This document shows positions 62,968 through 64,000 of a stretch of 64,000 nucleotides of DNA, piece after piece. The notes under the pieces are model-generated. The model saw only the letters and a list, made by a program, of their open reading frames with translations, was not told where the DNA came from and did not search any database. The position numbers and the translations under genes are program-made. The stretch spans positions 186,001 to 250,000 of the forward strand of contig NZ_JAFKFW010000002.1 in assembly GCF_017308015.1 (NCBI RefSeq), read 5' to 3'. Positions within the stretch are counted from its first letter, which is position 1. Each line of letters starts with the position of its first letter. Origin of the DNA: Allobosea sp. (GTDB lineage Bacteria > Pseudomonadota > Alphaproteobacteria > Rhizobiales > Beijerinckiaceae).

Positions 62968-64000
62968 TCAGAGCCGGTACCCCATCCGCACGCCACCCCA
63001 ATGGCGGCCGCGAACGCGCAGCGGCGCGTTGAGCTCGCTCACTAATTCGCTACGGCCATCGTCGTTCTCATGCCGGCTGAGCTGGATCAGGAACGGGCGG
63101 ATAGAGCGCCCCGCGCTCAAGCCGGCGCGGCTGTCGACGATCCGCCGGTTGCGAGCGTAAGCCGCATTCCAGACGGGTTCGCCGGGGCGCTGCGGCTGTG
63201 ACCAGGCGGCGTGATGGACCGGCACATAGCCGTTGCGATCGCTCGGCAGGGCGAAGACCAGGCGCGGATCGGAGGCAAGCGTGCCGGCGAGCAAGGGCGG
63301 CAGGATTGCTTCGAGCGCCGGCAGGCTCGGGCTCAGATATTGCCTGGGCTCGCTTTCGACGACCGGATCATAACGAAGATCGAACAGATCATCCACGGAG
63401 AGCAGGCCGCGATCGATGGCGCTTTCCATCGCAGCCGCCACCTCGCTAGCAAAATCCTGGGCGCGCTCGATCAGGGGGCGATAAGAGCGTTCGATCTCTT
63501 CGATCATACCCGCCAGCGCACCGCAGCCATTGGCGGCATCGTCGGCGAAGGCGAGATGCAGGCCGAGTTCGCTGGAGTCCGTCATGCGGCACGGCAGCGG
63601 CGGCAGTCCCTCGATCGTGACGACGCCCGCACTCCCGCTGGGCAATCGCGTCTGGGACGAGCCAGCCAGCAAGGCCCCGCCGCGGCCAAGATCGACGAGC
63701 CGGCCAAGGACATCGACGCTGCCGATGACGAGATGCGCCTTGCGCGCCGTCGGGAAGCGGTCGAAGCGACGCCGGTCGGCAAAGGCCGAATGGCGCAGCA
63801 CGGGCTTGAAGCGCCGGAGCATATTGCCGAGCAGGCGGCTGCCCTTCTGCGTGGCTCGCCGGGCGCGCTCGCTTTCCGCGGCCGTCTCGTGCGCAATGCG
63901 GTCGATTTCGTCAGCGCGATGCGCGACGCTCTCGACGAAAAGAGCCGTTTCCCGCGCACTCCGTGAGAGTTCCGCGGTCGAATTCGCCTGTTCCTGCGAA
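62968..64000 (-). CDS. Chemoreceptor-type signalling protein with PilZ domain (C-terminal part)
   Basis: The frame is open to the window edge, so the 5' part lies to the right. The visible N-terminal part (S-T-A-E-L-S-R-S-A-R-E-T-A ... E-I-D-R-I-A-H-E-T-A) is the last helix of a methyl-accepting signalling domain. R-R-F-D-R-F-P-T-A-R-K-A-H-L-V near 63760 begins a PilZ domain, with the R-x-x-x-R of cyclic-di-GMP binding as R-R-F-D-R. A second domain with Y-D-P-V-V-E-S and R-P-F-L-I-Q-L-S-R-H follows. It may link cyclic-di-GMP to chemotaxis-like signalling. A stand-alone start at ATG 63822 is unlikely because the frame continues coding upstream. Confidence 0.8.
   Translation of the reverse strand, partial: SQEQANSTAELSRSARETALFVESVAHRADEIDRIAHETAAESERARRATQKGSRLLGNMLRRFKPVLRHSAFADRRRFDRFPTARKAHLVIGSVDVLGRLVDLGRGGALLAGSSQTRLPSGSAGVVTIEGLPPLPCRMTDSSELGLHLAFADDAANGCGALAGMIEEIERSYRPLIERAQDFASEVAAAMESAIDRGLLSVDDLFDLRYDPVVESEPRQYLSPSLPALEAILPPLLAGTLASDPRLVFALPSDRNGYVPVHHAAWSQPQRPGEPVWNAAYARNRRIVDSRAGLSAGRSIRPFLIQLSRHENDDGRSELVSELNAPLRVRGRHWGGVRMGYRL

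Overview
The window looks like a GC-rich alphaproteobacterial chromosome of the order Hyphomicrobiales. Supporting features include a GapR/DUF2312 relic, DUF2865, a TakP-type TRAP binding protein, class II DAHP synthase, citramalate synthase, and the maf/yacG/tRNA-Phe and DUF2059-rpiA-gph neighbourhoods. The small-gene repertoire and the dispersed palindromic repeats are reminiscent of Bosea, but that genus is an inference. There are two unlike halves: an accessory region of mobile and decayed DNA (1 to about 17.19 kb) that ends at a tRNA-Phe gene, and a well-kept core chromosome (17.19-64 kb).

Accessory region. Positions 1-6.8 kb hold a tightly coupled run of tailed-phage morphogenesis genes: HNH protein, two small unknowns, gp6-like connector, HK97 gp10-like protein, DUF3168 protein, head-tail joining protein, small and large terminase, and tape measure. 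Almost every junction is an ATGA, GTGA or TGATG overlap. Portal, protease, capsid, tail tip, lysis and replication genes are not in view and would have to lie left of the window. Positions 6.8-9.7 kb hold a gene-poor control region with a three-copy TGTCCTCCCC repeat, a 16-bp palindromic operator in front of a ribbon-helix-helix gene, and several small unknown genes. Positions 9.85-11.56 kb encode a DNA methyltransferase with a nuclease-like C-terminal domain. A putative attachment region follows at 11.58-11.70 kb, then an N-terminal integrase fragment and an AT-rich/GC-rich mosaic RTX protein. Positions 14.7-17.15 kb are a graveyard of frameshifted or nonsense-mutated phage genes: GapR, several small phage proteins, and a beta-clamp gene fused to the C-terminus of a tyrosine integrase. 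That integrase tail ends 41 bp from the 3' end of tRNA-Phe.

Core chromosome. From 17.2 to 64 kb come yacG/SDR/maf, phospholipid synthesis (pssA, psd), an Atm1-type ABC exporter, and an operon cysS / 36-codon ORF / cimA. Next are creA, a GNAT protein, a fumarylacetoacetase-family enzyme divergent from a TakP-like binding protein, a CHAD protein, MarR, purC, DUF2865, an MHS transporter and gltX. After a small degenerate patch (41.0-42.3 kb, with a methyltransferase fragment) come an outer-membrane barrel, class II DAHP synthase, gor plus an O-antigen-ligase-like protein, the tctCBA tricarboxylate transporter, a dihydroflavonol-reductase-like SDR, DUF2059, rpiA, gph, tRNA-Val(CAC), an SGNH-like protein, a lytic transglycosylase, an L,D-transpeptidase, DUF971 and moaA. 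The window closes with a three-gene membrane/von Willebrand-like cluster of unknown function and the 3' part of a chemoreceptor-type gene with a PilZ domain.

How the genes fit together. The core genes cover ordinary metabolism: phospholipids, branched-chain and aromatic amino-acid precursors, purines, tRNA charging, glutathione redox, pentose phosphate, and organic-acid uptake by TRAP, TTT and MHS systems. The most unusual material is the integrase/beta-clamp chimera, the methyltransferase-nuclease fusion, the mosaic RTX protein, the 36-codon ORF and the membrane/VWA-like cluster. All assignments rest on reading the sequence; no database search was run.
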